A stretch of DNA of 64,000 bases. Source: JAVKSL01 sp039583695 (GTDB lineage: Bacteria; Actinomycetota; Acidimicrobiia; Acidimicrobiales; JAJPHD01). The position numbers and the translations under genes are program-made. The notes below the pieces were generated by a model that saw nothing but the letters and a program-made list of their open reading frames with translations, did no database searches and was not told the DNA's origin. How positions within the stretch are numbered: the first letter of the stretch is position 1; each line of letters starts with the position of its first letter. Shown piece after piece: positions 32,367-40,801 of this stretch. The stretch spans positions 1 through 64,000 of the forward strand of contig JAVKSL010000006.1 of the NCBI GenBank assembly GCA_039583695.1, written 5' to 3'.

Positions 32367-33815
32367 GTGGCGACTGCTGTGGAAGCCGCCTCTACGGCGG
32401 AGGCGAGTCGTGAGCGCAAGCTCCGTCAGACTTTCCACTTGTGGGACCTCATCCCTCTGTCGGTCTCCAGCGTCGGACCGATGTTCTCAGTGGCCGCCAC
32501 CGGCGGGGTGATGGCCGCGCAAGCCGGATGGTGGACACTCCCAGCCATAGGTATCCTGGCCATTCCGTTCATAATCTCGAGCTTCATATTCCGCCTGCTC
32601 AACAGGCATTTCCCCCAATCCGGAGCCTCATACCACTGGTCGGCGCGGGTTGTCGGGCGGGGCATCTCCCGCTACCAGGCGTGGATCCTGATCCTCGCCT
32701 ACTTCTTCTCGATCCCCCCGATCGCCATCCCGGCGGGCGCCTACACCCTGGCGTTGATCGCTCCCAGCTACAACGCCCCGGCGATCGTTCAGCTCGGCGT
32801 CACGCTGTTCTGGATCGGCTTCGCTGCGATCCCCCTGCTGCTCGGTGGGAAGCCCACCGCCCGCATCACCCAGGTGTTCTTCGCCGTGGAGATGATCTCG
32901 CTCGCCTCCTTCGGGGTGATCGGCGCCCTCAGCTGGCACCGGCTGGCCGTCCCCATCCACTTCGGTAAGCCCCCGATAGGCGGTATCCTGATCGTTGCCG
33001 TCGTGGCCGCCACCATCCTTGACGGCTGGGAGATCGACAGCTATGCCGCCGAGGAGTCCCAGCGTCCGCGCCACCATCCGGGCATCGGCGGGATAATCGG
33101 CGCCCTCGGCGCGTTGTTGTTCTATGCCATCCTTTACCCGCTCATGTTCGGCGAGACGCCGTTGCACCTGCTGGCCAACTCCGCCGACCCCCTGACGGCC
33201 TGGTCCCACCGCCTGATACCGGGAGCTCCATGGGCGATGCTGATCCCGATCTTGATGTCAACCGCCGGTGGTCTGTGGCTGACCAGCTATATCCTCACCC
33301 GGGCCCTGTTCGCCATGGGGCGGGAGCGCCTGATCCCGACCGGCTTCGCCAAGCTGAACCGCTTCCACGTCCCGTGGGTAGCTATCGCCGCTGCCCTCGG
33401 CCTGGCGCTGGTCGTCGTGATCCTCCAGCTTTTCGTCTCCTCGCTGGGGAGCTTCTTCACTCTCGTGCTCTCCGCTGCAGGCTTCTTCTTGCTGGCGGAG
33501 TTCTTCTTGGACTCGGTCACCGCCGTCGTGTTCCTAACCGTGGGCCACAAGCGTCTCCCCGACGTCGGCCTGCGACCTCACCCCCACCGCTGGCTCCTCG
33601 CCGGCTCGTTGTCCTCGTCACTGATCATGGGTGCGCTCCTGGTTGCGTTCTTCATCTTCGGGCCCAAGGCGATCGGCAACGGGGTGGACGTGACGTTCGG
33701 CATCTTGTTAGCCCTCGGCCTCGGATTCGCGTGGGTAACCAAGCGGCGGGCCTCCCCGGCATTCCTCTTCGCCGGAAAGGACGTCCTCTCAGGCACCGGG
33801 AAGCTGCACAGCTAG
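32367..33815 (+). CDS. APC-superfamily amino acid/polyamine permease
   Basis: A 482-residue inner-membrane transporter with about 12 hydrophobic helices. The N-terminal LIPLSVSSVGPMFSVAATGGVMAAQAG holds the glycine-rich unwound helix of APC carriers, and NRHFPQSGASYHWSARVVGR is the typical following loop. Substrate unknown; amino acids or amines are most likely. GTG 32367 follows GGAGG. Its last 4 bp overlap the convergent VKOR gene. Confidence 0.88.
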   Translation: MATAVEAASTAEASRERKLRQTFHLWDLIPLSVSSVGPMFSVAATGGVMAAQAGWWTLPAIGILAIPFIISSFIFRLLNRHFPQSGASYHWSARVVGRGISRYQAWILILAYFFSIPPIAIPAGAYTLALIAPSYNAPAIVQLGVTLFWIGFAAIPLLLGGKPTARITQVFFAVEMISLASFGVIGALSWHRLAVPIHFGKPPIGGILIVAVVAATILDGWEIDSYAAEESQRPRHHPGIGGIIGALGALLFYAILYPLMFGETPLHLLANSADPLTAWSHRLIPGAPWAMLIPILMSTAGGLWLTSYILTRALFAMGRERLIPTGFAKLNRFHVPWVAIAAALGLALVVVILQLFVSSLGSFFTLVLSAAGFFLLAEFFLDSVTAVVFLTVGHKRLPDVGLRPHPHRWLLAGSLSSSLIMGALLVAFFIFGPKAIGNGVDVTFGILLALGLGFAWVTKRRASPAFLFAGKDVLSGTGKLHS

Positions 33816-34309
33816 CGGTTGGGGACCCTACCCAGACCCCGCTGATTCGAGCCCACTGCCACCAGCAGGAACAGCAGGAACGCCAGGCCGTGGATGATCG
33901 TGCAGTATTCGCAGATGTTCCCGATTATCAATACCTCGGTGTACACCAGATAGATCACGAAGCCCATCCCGACCACAGCCCCGACCAGCCGGACCCGCGC
34001 CAGCCAGGCGCCGATGGGCCCCCCCGCACGCCAGCTCTGGGGGAGGTTGAGCCCCACCATCGCTACGAAGTAGGCCAGGCCCAGCACCGCCACCGGTATC
34101 CCCAGGATCTCGGACTGGGCACTGGTGGTGACCTTGGCGCAATTGACCAGGCCATGGCTGCTGCACACCAGTGGGATTGCCGCGGGGTTGTAGTGGGTGA
34201 GAGTCAGGTAGATTGCGTCTCCGACCCCGAGCAATGCTACGCCGGTGGCTACAAGCGGTATCCACCCGGCAATCTCGCGCGTCGAGGTGCGGTCCGCAGC
34301 TACGTTCAC
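33812..34309 (-). CDS. Vitamin K epoxide reductase-like (VKOR) membrane oxidoreductase
   Basis: Bacterial VKOR re-oxidises a periplasmic thiol oxidase and passes electrons to quinone. The 165 residues include four to five helices, a loop Cys pair (LVCSSHGLVNCAKV) and the redox-active CEYC followed by TIIHGLAF. GTG 34309 overlaps the stop of the upstream DUF929 gene by 4 bp. The coupling points to a two-protein disulfide-forming system outside the membrane. Confidence 0.9.
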   Translation of the reverse strand: MNVAADRTSTREIAGWIPLVATGVALLGVGDAIYLTLTHYNPAAIPLVCSSHGLVNCAKVTTSAQSEILGIPVAVLGLAYFVAMVGLNLPQSWRAGGPIGAWLARVRLVGAVVGMGFVIYLVYTEVLIIGNICEYCTIIHGLAFLLFLLVAVGSNQRGLGRVPNR

Positions 34310-35832
34310 GTCGTGCGGGCCAGCGTGGCCTGGGCCGCTGCGATCACTGGCCCGGAGCAAACCGACGTGGGCTGGCTGTTGGTCAGCTTGCACAGCGCCG
34401 CAGTGAAGTAGTTGGCACCGCCTTCGATCCCCTGAGCGACCGGAGAGCTTGGCACCGTCAGGCTGCCCGCGATGGTCCCCAGGGATAGGCCATGGAGCAC
34501 TTGAGGGTTGTACTCGGCACCGACCTCGATGTAGCGGTTGGCCAGGTCGATGAACGGGATCGGGTTGCCCTGGCTGGAGGTGCTGTTGGCTGATCCGCTG
34601 TAGGGAGGCACGTCGTACTTCAAGAAGACTTTGTTCTCGGCGCCAGTGAGCTTTTGTAGAGGGGCGTAGGTGTTAGTGGTTTTTTCCACCGGCACGAAGC
34701 TCAGGTACTTGCTGGTGTAGCTGGACCCGTAGAAGCTGAACGTCTGAGTGCTCGGGTAGATGTCCGTCGAGGACGACGACGTAGCCTTGAGCCCCGAGAG
34801 GGTGCCAAAGCGCGAAAGGGCAACGACCATCGACCACCGCTCGGCCGCGCAGTAGGGGCAGTACTCGGCCCCGACGTAAAGGACCTCGGGCTTACCCTTG
34901 AGGGTCAGCAGGGGCGGGGGCGGCTTGACCTGGAGGGGTATGCCGATCACCTGGTGTGTCCCCAAGCCCACCTTCGCCAGGTCGGCTGCTGGCACGTTGG
35001 TGGCAGCTTGGACTACGTCGGTTGGGGCGCCAACGGTTGGCGATCCGCCGCCGCTGCCGCTGGTCAGCTTGACGGCCACGATGATGCCGACGATCACGAT
35101 CACCAGGGTTGCCAGGACGAGCGCCATGAGACCACTGCTCACCCGCTGCTTCCCCCTGGCTCCCACCCTCCTGACCCCAGCCCTGGCGGCTTTGGAACCA
35201 GGACCGTGGGTCCCGCCGGACTTCATCCCTGTCTTGGGCCCCGGTCCCTTGGTCCCTGTCTTGGGCCCCGGTCCCTTGGTCCCTGGCTTGGCAGCCGGCC
35301 GCCCGCCAGCACCGTTGGCACCTGCCCCTGTCCGGGAGCCGGGAGCATTGGTACGCCCGGATCCCCTGGGTTTGACCGCCGGCCTGCCACCCGGCTTGGC
35401 CTTGGCTTTTACCGGGGGCCTGCCCTTCGCCTTGGCTGCAAGCTTGGCCTCGGACACGACCGGCGTCTTGGCCTGCCCGTCGGGGTCGGCGGGGCTGTGG
35501 TCGGCGGGGCTGTGGTCGGCGGGGCTGTGGTCGGCGGGGCTGTGGTCGGCGGGGCTGTGGTCGGCGGGGCTGTCGGCGGGGCTGTCGGCGGGGCTGTCGG
35601 CGGGGCTGTCGGCGGGCAAGACCTGGTCATTGGTGACTGCCTCGGTGGTCACGATCGCCTCAGCGACGCCGCTCTGGCCGGTGTCCGGGTCGGCGGCAGC
35701 AGCCTCGAAGACGCCATCGCCGGGGTCAGGATTTGCGCCAGCACCGAGCGGCGGCGGCTCGGGTTTGGTGCCGGGACCCCCCGGGCCTCCGGGAAGCTGG
35801 TCGGCGGGTAAACCTCGACTGGATCTGGCCAC
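34306..35832 (-). CDS. DUF929-type membrane-anchored thioredoxin-like protein with repeat-rich cytoplasmic domain
   Basis: The 508-residue protein has three parts. The N-terminal ~235 residues are low complexity: Gly/Pro-rich, then DSPA and DHSPA repeats (about 75-115), then a very basic Lys/Pro/Gly stretch with TKGPGPKTG repeated. One membrane helix (about 242-262) follows. The external C-domain contains EVLYVGAEYCPYCAAERWSM, a CxxC site typical of the DUF929/thioredoxin-like family. Coupled to VKOR, it is the likely thiol-oxidase partner (DsbA-like role, inference). GTG at 35832 has AAGG upstream. Confidence 0.82.
   Translation of the reverse strand: MARSSRGLPADQLPGGPGGPGTKPEPPPLGAGANPDPGDGVFEAAAADPDTGQSGVAEAIVTTEAVTNDQVLPADSPADSPADSPADSPADHSPADHSPADHSPADHSPADHSPADPDGQAKTPVVSEAKLAAKAKGRPPVKAKAKPGGRPAVKPRGSGRTNAPGSRTGAGANGAGGRPAAKPGTKGPGPKTGTKGPGPKTGMKSGGTHGPGSKAARAGVRRVGARGKQRVSSGLMALVLATLVIVIVGIIVAVKLTSGSGGGSPTVGAPTDVVQAATNVPAADLAKVGLGTHQVIGIPLQVKPPPPLLTLKGKPEVLYVGAEYCPYCAAERWSMVVALSRFGTLSGLKATSSSSTDIYPSTQTFSFYGSSYTSKYLSFVPVEKTTNTYAPLQKLTGAENKVFLKYDVPPYSGSANSTSSQGNPIPFIDLANRYIEVGAEYNPQVLHGLSLGTIAGSLTVPSSPVAQGIEGGANYFTAALCKLTNSQPTSVCSGPVIAAAQATLARTT
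35226..35282. repeat. Tandem coding duplication (TKGPGPKTG) in the DUF929 gene
   Basis: Two 24-bp units encoding TKGPGPKT in the basic cytoplasmic segment, next to the DHSPA array. Confidence 0.75.
35486..35608. repeat. Composite 15-bp/12-bp coding tandem array
   Basis: Five copies of TCGGCGGGGCTGTGG (35486-35560) run straight into four copies of TCGGCGGGGCTG (35561-35608). Minus-strand reading gives DHSPA then DSPA. The 12-bp unit is the 15-bp unit less one codon, so the array changed by codon-sized steps. Confidence 0.95.
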
Positions 35833-35896
35833 GGCGCATCCTTGGTGGTGGAAGGGTCATCAGGTCCGCCAAGCGGACCTGATGATGTTACTTCCC

Positions 35897-37666
35897 CTAA
35901 AGGTCAGTGGGTAGCGCGCCATCTCGGGCCGCGGGGAGCCGAGGACCCGCCACACGCAAGGCGCCCCGGCGGCGGGTTACCCCGGCGGCGTCGAGACATC
36001 CCAGCAGGGGCATCAGCCAACGGCGGGTGGTCCCGAGGGCCTCCTTGATCTGCGCCGCGGTGACACCCTCGGAGTGCGCGGCCAGAAGGCCCGCCACCAC
36101 CTCTGCCGCTCTGGCCAGCGCCGGCACGGAGAACCAGACCCCGTCACACTCCTTCACCAGCCCCAGCCTGGCCATATCCCGCAGGTCAGCTCGGTCCACC
36201 CCAGCTGGCTCAGGAGGCGCGAACGGCGATGCCTCCAGAGCAGCCAGAAAGGGGTGGCTGGCCAGACGCTCGGCACCAGTGGGATTGCCAGACAAGCGGA
36301 TCCGTCCCCCTTCGACCACCAGGTCGGGAAGGACCTGCGCTAGCTCCCGATGCCTCTGGTCCAACAGCACCGAGTCGAGGCCTGGTGCACCCGCCGCCGC
36401 GACGGCAGCCCGCACCTCGGTGCTGGCGCATTCAAGCGCCTCCGGATCGACGCACCAGCGGCCGGCGAGATTCGGCGGTCGACGCTCGCCGGTCAGAAGC
36501 TCCAGCAGGTCCGCCTCCACCCAGCCCCTCTCGGCGATCACCCGTTCAACGGAGCGATCGGGCCGGGCTCTGGCAGCCGGCAGGACCGGTGCCACATCCA
36601 AGACCTCACCGCCCCCCACCGTCTCGGCCCGCCCGGACTCGCGCAGTACATAGCGGTCCCCGGGCAGCAACGGCAGGGTCGCGGGGATATGGAGCCTCAC
36701 CAAGCCCGAAGCGCCTGCCGCGACTCGCGTCCCGAGCAGGACGCGCACCCTCACCGGGTACTCGCCTGAACCCAAATACACCTGGTAAGCACCCCGCTGG
36801 GTCACCTCGTGTCCCAGGTCGGTCAAGACGGACAACGATGCATCGAAGGTCTGAGTCGGCAACCATTGGCGGGCCAGGACCACCGCGTCTCCCCGTGCCA
36901 CCTCGCCATGCCCGATCCCGGCCAGGTTCAGCGCCAAACGACACCCCGGATCGGCGTCGCTGATCTGGCAGCCGTGGGACTGAAGCCCCCGAACCCGGGC
37001 CGACCGGGAACGCCGCCCTCCCGGACCAACCAGGATCACCTCGGCGCCCACCTCGAGACGCCCGCCGGTGAGGGTGCCGGTGACCACGGTTCCCGCTCCC
37101 CTGGCAGGGAAGCTACGGTCCACCCAAAGGCGCGGCCGGCCCCTGTCGGCAGCCGTGAGCGTCCGGCCCAAGGCCCGGTCCAACGCCCCGCGCAGCTCAG
37201 CCAGCCCCCGCCCAACCGGGGCGTCCACTTCTACCACCTCGGCCCGATCCAGGAAGCTCCCCGCCACAGCTTCTCCCACCTCCATTCGAACCAGCTCCAC
37301 CCGGTCGTCATCCAACCCGGCAACCTTGGTGAGCGCCACGACACCTGCCCTCACCCCAAGCAACTCGAGGATGCGCAGGTGCTCCTCAGATTGTGGCTTC
37401 CAACCTTCGGTGGCTGCCACCACGAACAAGCAGGCGTCCACCGCGCCCACACCAGCAAGCATGTTCCTTATGAACCGGACATGCCCTGGCACATCCACGA
37501 ATCCGACCTCGCGCCCTGACGCCAGCGTCGTGAACGCAAAACCCAGGTCGATGGTGAGCCCCCTCGCCTTCTCCTCGGCCAGGCGGTCCGGATCCGTGCC
37601 GGTAAGAGCCAGGACAAGGGTGGACTTGCCGTGGTCGACGTGCCCGGCGGTGGCGACTACGTGCAC
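35897..37666 (-). CDS. selB: Selenocysteine-specific elongation factor SelB
   Basis: SelB carries selenocysteyl-tRNA to UGA codons marked by a SECIS hairpin. The 589-residue product has the EF-Tu-like G domain (TAGHVDHGKSTLVLAL, ARGLTIDLGFAF, FVDVPGHVRFIRNM, ALTK), two beta-barrel domains, and C-terminal winged-helix repeats (DLRDMARLGLVKE; AAQIKEALGTTRRWLMPLLGCLD) that bind SECIS RNA. The ILGHVDHGK-like start is GTG. selA lies 117 bp upstream. Neither tRNA-Sec nor selD appears in the window. Confidence 0.93.
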   Translation of the reverse strand: MHVVATAGHVDHGKSTLVLALTGTDPDRLAEEKARGLTIDLGFAFTTLASGREVGFVDVPGHVRFIRNMLAGVGAVDACLFVVAATEGWKPQSEEHLRILELLGVRAGVVALTKVAGLDDDRVELVRMEVGEAVAGSFLDRAEVVEVDAPVGRGLAELRGALDRALGRTLTAADRGRPRLWVDRSFPARGAGTVVTGTLTGGRLEVGAEVILVGPGGRRSRSARVRGLQSHGCQISDADPGCRLALNLAGIGHGEVARGDAVVLARQWLPTQTFDASLSVLTDLGHEVTQRGAYQVYLGSGEYPVRVRVLLGTRVAAGASGLVRLHIPATLPLLPGDRYVLRESGRAETVGGGEVLDVAPVLPAARARPDRSVERVIAERGWVEADLLELLTGERRPPNLAGRWCVDPEALECASTEVRAAVAAAGAPGLDSVLLDQRHRELAQVLPDLVVEGGRIRLSGNPTGAERLASHPFLAALEASPFAPPEPAGVDRADLRDMARLGLVKECDGVWFSVPALARAAEVVAGLLAAHSEGVTAAQIKEALGTTRRWLMPLLGCLDAAGVTRRRGALRVAGPRLPAARDGALPTDL

Positions 37667-37683
37667 AACCGGTCAGCTCCAGC

Positions 37684-37734
37684 CGAAGCTATTGCACTTA
37701 GCCACGTTTTCGGTCACTAAGTGCAATCGCTTCG
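37684..37734. repeat. Long hairpin between selA and selB (AAGTGCAATCGCTTC family, copy 2)
   Basis: Arms of 18 bp with one mismatch (37684-37701 and 37717-37734, right arm CTAAGTGCAATCGCTTCG) enclose a 15-nt loop. The right arm is shared with the hairpin at 3521-3565. No U-tract follows on either strand, so it looks like a dispersed REP-like hairpin rather than a terminator. Confidence 0.75.
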
Positions 37735-37737
37735 CCA

Positions 37738-37765
37738 CGAACCACGAACCACGAGCCACGAGCAG
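37738..37765. repeat. 7-bp tandem repeat upstream of selB
   Basis: Four copies of ACGAACC or the variant ACGAGCC in a row between the hairpin and the end of selA. Noncoding. Confidence 0.6.
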
Positions 37766-37782
37766 CGCCGGAAAGCACCGTG

Positions 37783-39051
37783 TCACCGAGCCGACGAACC
37801 GGGGCGGGCCGACGAAAGCGCCTTGACCAGGGTCGGGTCATCCGACGGGTCAACGGTGCGCAGGTCCGCGACTGTCCGCCCCCCAACGACCCTCGCGATC
37901 ACCGGTGGATCGAAGCGCCGCAGCTCCGACGCCACATCTCCGTCGAGCGCCACTCCCACCGAAGGGATCTCGGTGCCCGGTGCAGAGCCCCCTCCCGCAA
38001 CCGAGACGCAATCCACAACCTCCCCGACCCCCAGCCCCCTAGCTCGGCCACGCAGCTCACTCACATCCAGCGCCGCCATACGCCAGAACGGGATGGCTGA
38101 CCCGTCTCCCCGCAGGTAAGCCAGGCAAGTCTCCTGGAGCTCGGTCAGGACCAGGCCGCCAGGCCGAAGCACCCTCGCCAAGGGGTGTCGCGCACAGCGC
38201 TCCACCAGCTCGGCTCGCCCAGCTATCACCCCTCCCTGCGGACCCCCCATCAGCTTGTCGCACGAGAACGTAACCAGGGCGGCGCCAGCGATCAGCGTCT
38301 GGCGAGCTGCCGGCTCATCGGCCAGCCAGGCGGGCGGCCCGCCACCCAACCAGGGGGTGCGGGCATCCAGAAGGCCCGAGCCGAGGTCGGCCACCACCGG
38401 CACCCCAAGCGACACCAGCGCCCCAACTGCCACGGACTGGGTGAATCCGAGCATCTTGTAGTTCGAGGCGTGCACCTTCAGCAGAAGCGCAGGGTCGTAG
38501 GCCGCGACCGCGCGGGAATAGTCCTCCAGCCGGGTCCGGTTGGTGGTGCCCACCTCCGCGAGCGTGGCACCCGACTCCTCCAGAACTTCGGGAATCCTGA
38601 ATCCCCCTCCGATCTCGACCAGCTCCCCCCTGCTCACCACCACCGCCCGCCCGCGGGCCAGCGCCGCCAGGACCAGCAGCACCGCGCCCGCCCCGTTGTT
38701 CACCACCAGGGCGGCTTCGGCCCCGGTCAGGCGCGCCACCAGAGCAGAAGCGTGAGCTTGACGCGAGCCTCGCTTGCCCGTTACCAGGTCCAGCTCCAAG
38801 TTGAGGCCCCGCATTGGTACGACGGCATGGGACATCAAAGGAGAACGGCCCAGGTTGGTGTGAATCAGCACACCCGTGGCATTGATCACAGGACGCAGCA
38901 GGCAGCGTTCGACCGCCTCCGCCCGCTTCCTGGCCGAATCCGGGTCCCCCGCTTCGATCGCCGCTCGAGCCGCATCGACCAGCAGGGGGTGGGGCAGATC
39001 CACGTCTGCCAGCACCCGGGTCAGCGAGTCCACCGACGGCGGTCGCAGCAC
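37783..39051 (-). CDS. selA: L-seryl-tRNA(Sec) selenium transferase
   Basis: SelA converts Ser-tRNA(Sec) to Sec-tRNA(Sec) using selenophosphate and PLP. The 422 residues show PVINATGVLIHTNLGRSPL, LVTGKRGSR, LVVNNGAGAVLLVLAAL, VSRGELVEIGGGFRIPEV, EVGTTNRTRLEDY and the PLP Lys in TFSCDKLMGGPQGG. The length is slightly short of the usual ~450. Together with selB it shows that the organism can make selenoproteins. Confidence 0.94.
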   Translation of the reverse strand: MLRPPSVDSLTRVLADVDLPHPLLVDAARAAIEAGDPDSARKRAEAVERCLLRPVINATGVLIHTNLGRSPLMSHAVVPMRGLNLELDLVTGKRGSRQAHASALVARLTGAEAALVVNNGAGAVLLVLAALARGRAVVVSRGELVEIGGGFRIPEVLEESGATLAEVGTTNRTRLEDYSRAVAAYDPALLLKVHASNYKMLGFTQSVAVGALVSLGVPVVADLGSGLLDARTPWLGGGPPAWLADEPAARQTLIAGAALVTFSCDKLMGGPQGGVIAGRAELVERCARHPLARVLRPGGLVLTELQETCLAYLRGDGSAIPFWRMAALDVSELRGRARGLGVGEVVDCVSVAGGGSAPGTEIPSVGVALDGDVASELRRFDPPVIARVVGGRTVADLRTVDPSDDPTLVKALSSARPGSSAR

Positions 39052-39105
39052 ACTGATGAGACTAGACCGGAGCCCCGATTCCGACCACCCGAAGTGGCAC
39101 TGGTT

Positions 39106-39136
39106 TGGGGTCTATAACAACCAGAATCACTACCAC
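39106..39136. repeat. Dispersed hairpin repeat (TGGGGTCYATARCAACCA), copy 2
   Basis: The 31-nt core matches 8126-8156 at 27 positions. CTGGTT (39100-39105) pairs with AACCAG (39119-39124). It lies between the selA start and the mrp stop. Confidence 0.6.
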
Positions 39137-39158
39137 GCAGGGAACCGTCGGGCGGACC

Positions 39159-40385
39159 TCATCCTGGCGGACCAGCTGCCGCCTCCATCGCCTCCAGCAT
39201 CCGGGCCGTGCAGCCACTCATCTCCACCGGCGGGATAACCTCGGTCACGATGCGCTCGACGATCAAGCCGAACGCCGTCGCAACCGGGCCATCAGCCAGA
39301 GCCGCTGGGTGTCCGGCATCCCCGCCAGCCCCCACAGCCGGATCGAAGGGCACCGAGCCGAGGAGCGGCACACCCACCTCGTCGGCTAGGTGCTGGCCTC
39401 CACCCGAGCCGAACAGCTCGTACGTGCTGCCGTGCTCGCACGTGAAGCTGCTCATGTTCTCGATCACACCCGCGACCCGCAGCCAGCCTTTGCGTGCCAT
39501 ATCGGCCACCCGGGCGGCCACCTTCGCCGCCGCGACCGGTGGGGTGGTCACGATGAGCACCTCGGTTCGGGGCAACATCCGAGCCAGACCCATCTGCACG
39601 TCCCCGGTCCCAGGGGGCATGTCGATGAGCAGGTAATCGAGCTGCCCGCCCGCTCCGGCAGCGCCGTCTCCCGAGTCACTGGCCCCCCCTCCCCAGCGGA
39701 CGTTCTCGACGAAGTGCTGGAGCGCCCGGTTCAACAACAGCCCCCTCCACATGATCGCCTCCCCCTCAGACTCAGCCAGCAGGCCCATGGAAACCACCTC
39801 CACCCGACCTGAGCCAAAGGCCAGGCTCTGCGGGATGATCCTCCATGCCTGCGCATCCCCCTCGGCTTCGAGTCGGCCGGAGAGCCCCAGCATCCGCGGA
39901 ACCGAGAATCCCCATATATCGGCGTCCAACAGGCCCACCGCGAAACCCCGGAGCGCTAGAGTCACCGCCAGGTTGACGCTCACCGAGGACTTGCCCACTC
40001 CACCCTTGCCTGAGGCAACCGCCACCACCCGGGTGGAGGAGCCTATGTTGGCACCCACGGAGCCTGAGCGGGCGTTCCAGCGAGCCCGAGCCATCACCTC
40101 GCTGCGCTCAGTCGCAGTCATCTCGCCCATGCGCACCTCCACCGACGACACACCCGCGACACCGATCACATGCGCCTCCACGTCCCGGCGCAGCTGGGTC
40201 CGGAGCGGGCAGCCGGCGATTGTCAGGGCCACTGTGACCACCACCGATCCGTCGTCGCCCACCGACAGTTCCCTCAACATCCCGAGGTCCACGATGTTGT
40301 CGCCCAGCTCCGGGTCGATGACTCCCCTCAGGGCGGCACGCAGCGATGCACGCACCGACTCGGGCTCAGGCAACATGCGCTCCAT
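39159..40385 (-). CDS. mrp: Mrp/ApbC iron-sulfur carrier P-loop ATPase
   Basis: Mrp proteins bind and transfer [4Fe-4S] clusters to apo-proteins. The 408 residues comprise an N-terminal MIP18/DUF59 domain (IDPELGDNIVDLGMLREL, LTIAGCPLRTQLRRDVE) and the ATPase with VASGKGGVGKSSVSVNL, LLDADIWGFSVPRML, LIDMPPGTGDVQM and GVIENMSSFTCEHG, where CxxC-type cluster ligands usually lie; here only one Cys of that pair is evident. ATG 40385 or 40376 starts the domain. Divergent from a HesB/IscA gene, which fits a shared role in Fe-S assembly. Confidence 0.92.
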   Translation of the reverse strand: MERMLPEPESVRASLRAALRGVIDPELGDNIVDLGMLRELSVGDDGSVVVTVALTIAGCPLRTQLRRDVEAHVIGVAGVSSVEVRMGEMTATERSEVMARARWNARSGSVGANIGSSTRVVAVASGKGGVGKSSVSVNLAVTLALRGFAVGLLDADIWGFSVPRMLGLSGRLEAEGDAQAWRIIPQSLAFGSGRVEVVSMGLLAESEGEAIMWRGLLLNRALQHFVENVRWGGGASDSGDGAAGAGGQLDYLLIDMPPGTGDVQMGLARMLPRTEVLIVTTPPVAAAKVAARVADMARKGWLRVAGVIENMSSFTCEHGSTYELFGSGGGQHLADEVGVPLLGSVPFDPAVGAGGDAGHPAALADGPVATAFGLIVERIVTEVIPPVEMSGCTARMLEAMEAAAGPPG

Positions 40386-40438
40386 CCTAAAACGCCCGCT
40401 ATCATGGTGCTCCGAACCACACTGAGGAGGGTCACAGC

Positions 40439-40801
40439 GTGAGCACCGTCGCACCTGTAAAGATCGGCAAGCGTTCCGGACCAGTCACACTCACCGACGC
40501 GGCAGTGGCCAAAGTGACCGAGCTGCTGGCCCTGGAGGGAAACCCCGACCTGGGCCTTCGGGTCGCGGTCAAGCCGGGAGGCTGCTCTGGCTACAGCTAC
40601 GACATGTACTTCGATGCCGAGGTCGCAGAGGACGACATTGTCCGCACCTACGGCGGCGTGAAGGTATTTGTCGACGAGGCCAGCGCGGAGCTGCTGAACG
40701 GGGCCAGCCTGGACTACAAGGACACCCTGCAAGGTGCAGGGTTTCACATCACCAATCCCGTTGCCACCAGGACCTGCGGCTGCGGCTCCTCGTTCAGCTG
40801 A
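40439..40801 (+). CDS. A-type iron-sulfur carrier (HesB/IscA/ErpA)
   Basis: The 120-residue product has the three conserved Cys of A-type carriers (KPGGCSGYSY and TRTCGCGSSFS). It accepts and delivers Fe-S clusters. GTG 40439 has GAGGAGG at a good distance. A TATCAT at 40400-40405 may be the -10 box. The reading frame of the next gene, ridA, enters its 3' end. Confidence 0.93.
   Translation: MSTVAPVKIGKRSGPVTLTDAAVAKVTELLALEGNPDLGLRVAVKPGGCSGYSYDMYFDAEVAEDDIVRTYGGVKVFVDEASAELLNGASLDYKDTLQGAGFHITNPVATRTCGCGSSFS

Noticed and set aside
35486..35608. CRISPR array at the DHSPA repeat
   Set aside because: Units are head-to-tail without spacers, lie inside a coding frame, and are 12-15 bp long. 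No cas genes occur in the window.
37667..37782. tRNA-Sec gene between selA and selB
   Set aside because: No UCA anticodon stem-loop or tRNA-like acceptor stem is present; the segment holds a REP-like hairpin and a 7-bp repeat.
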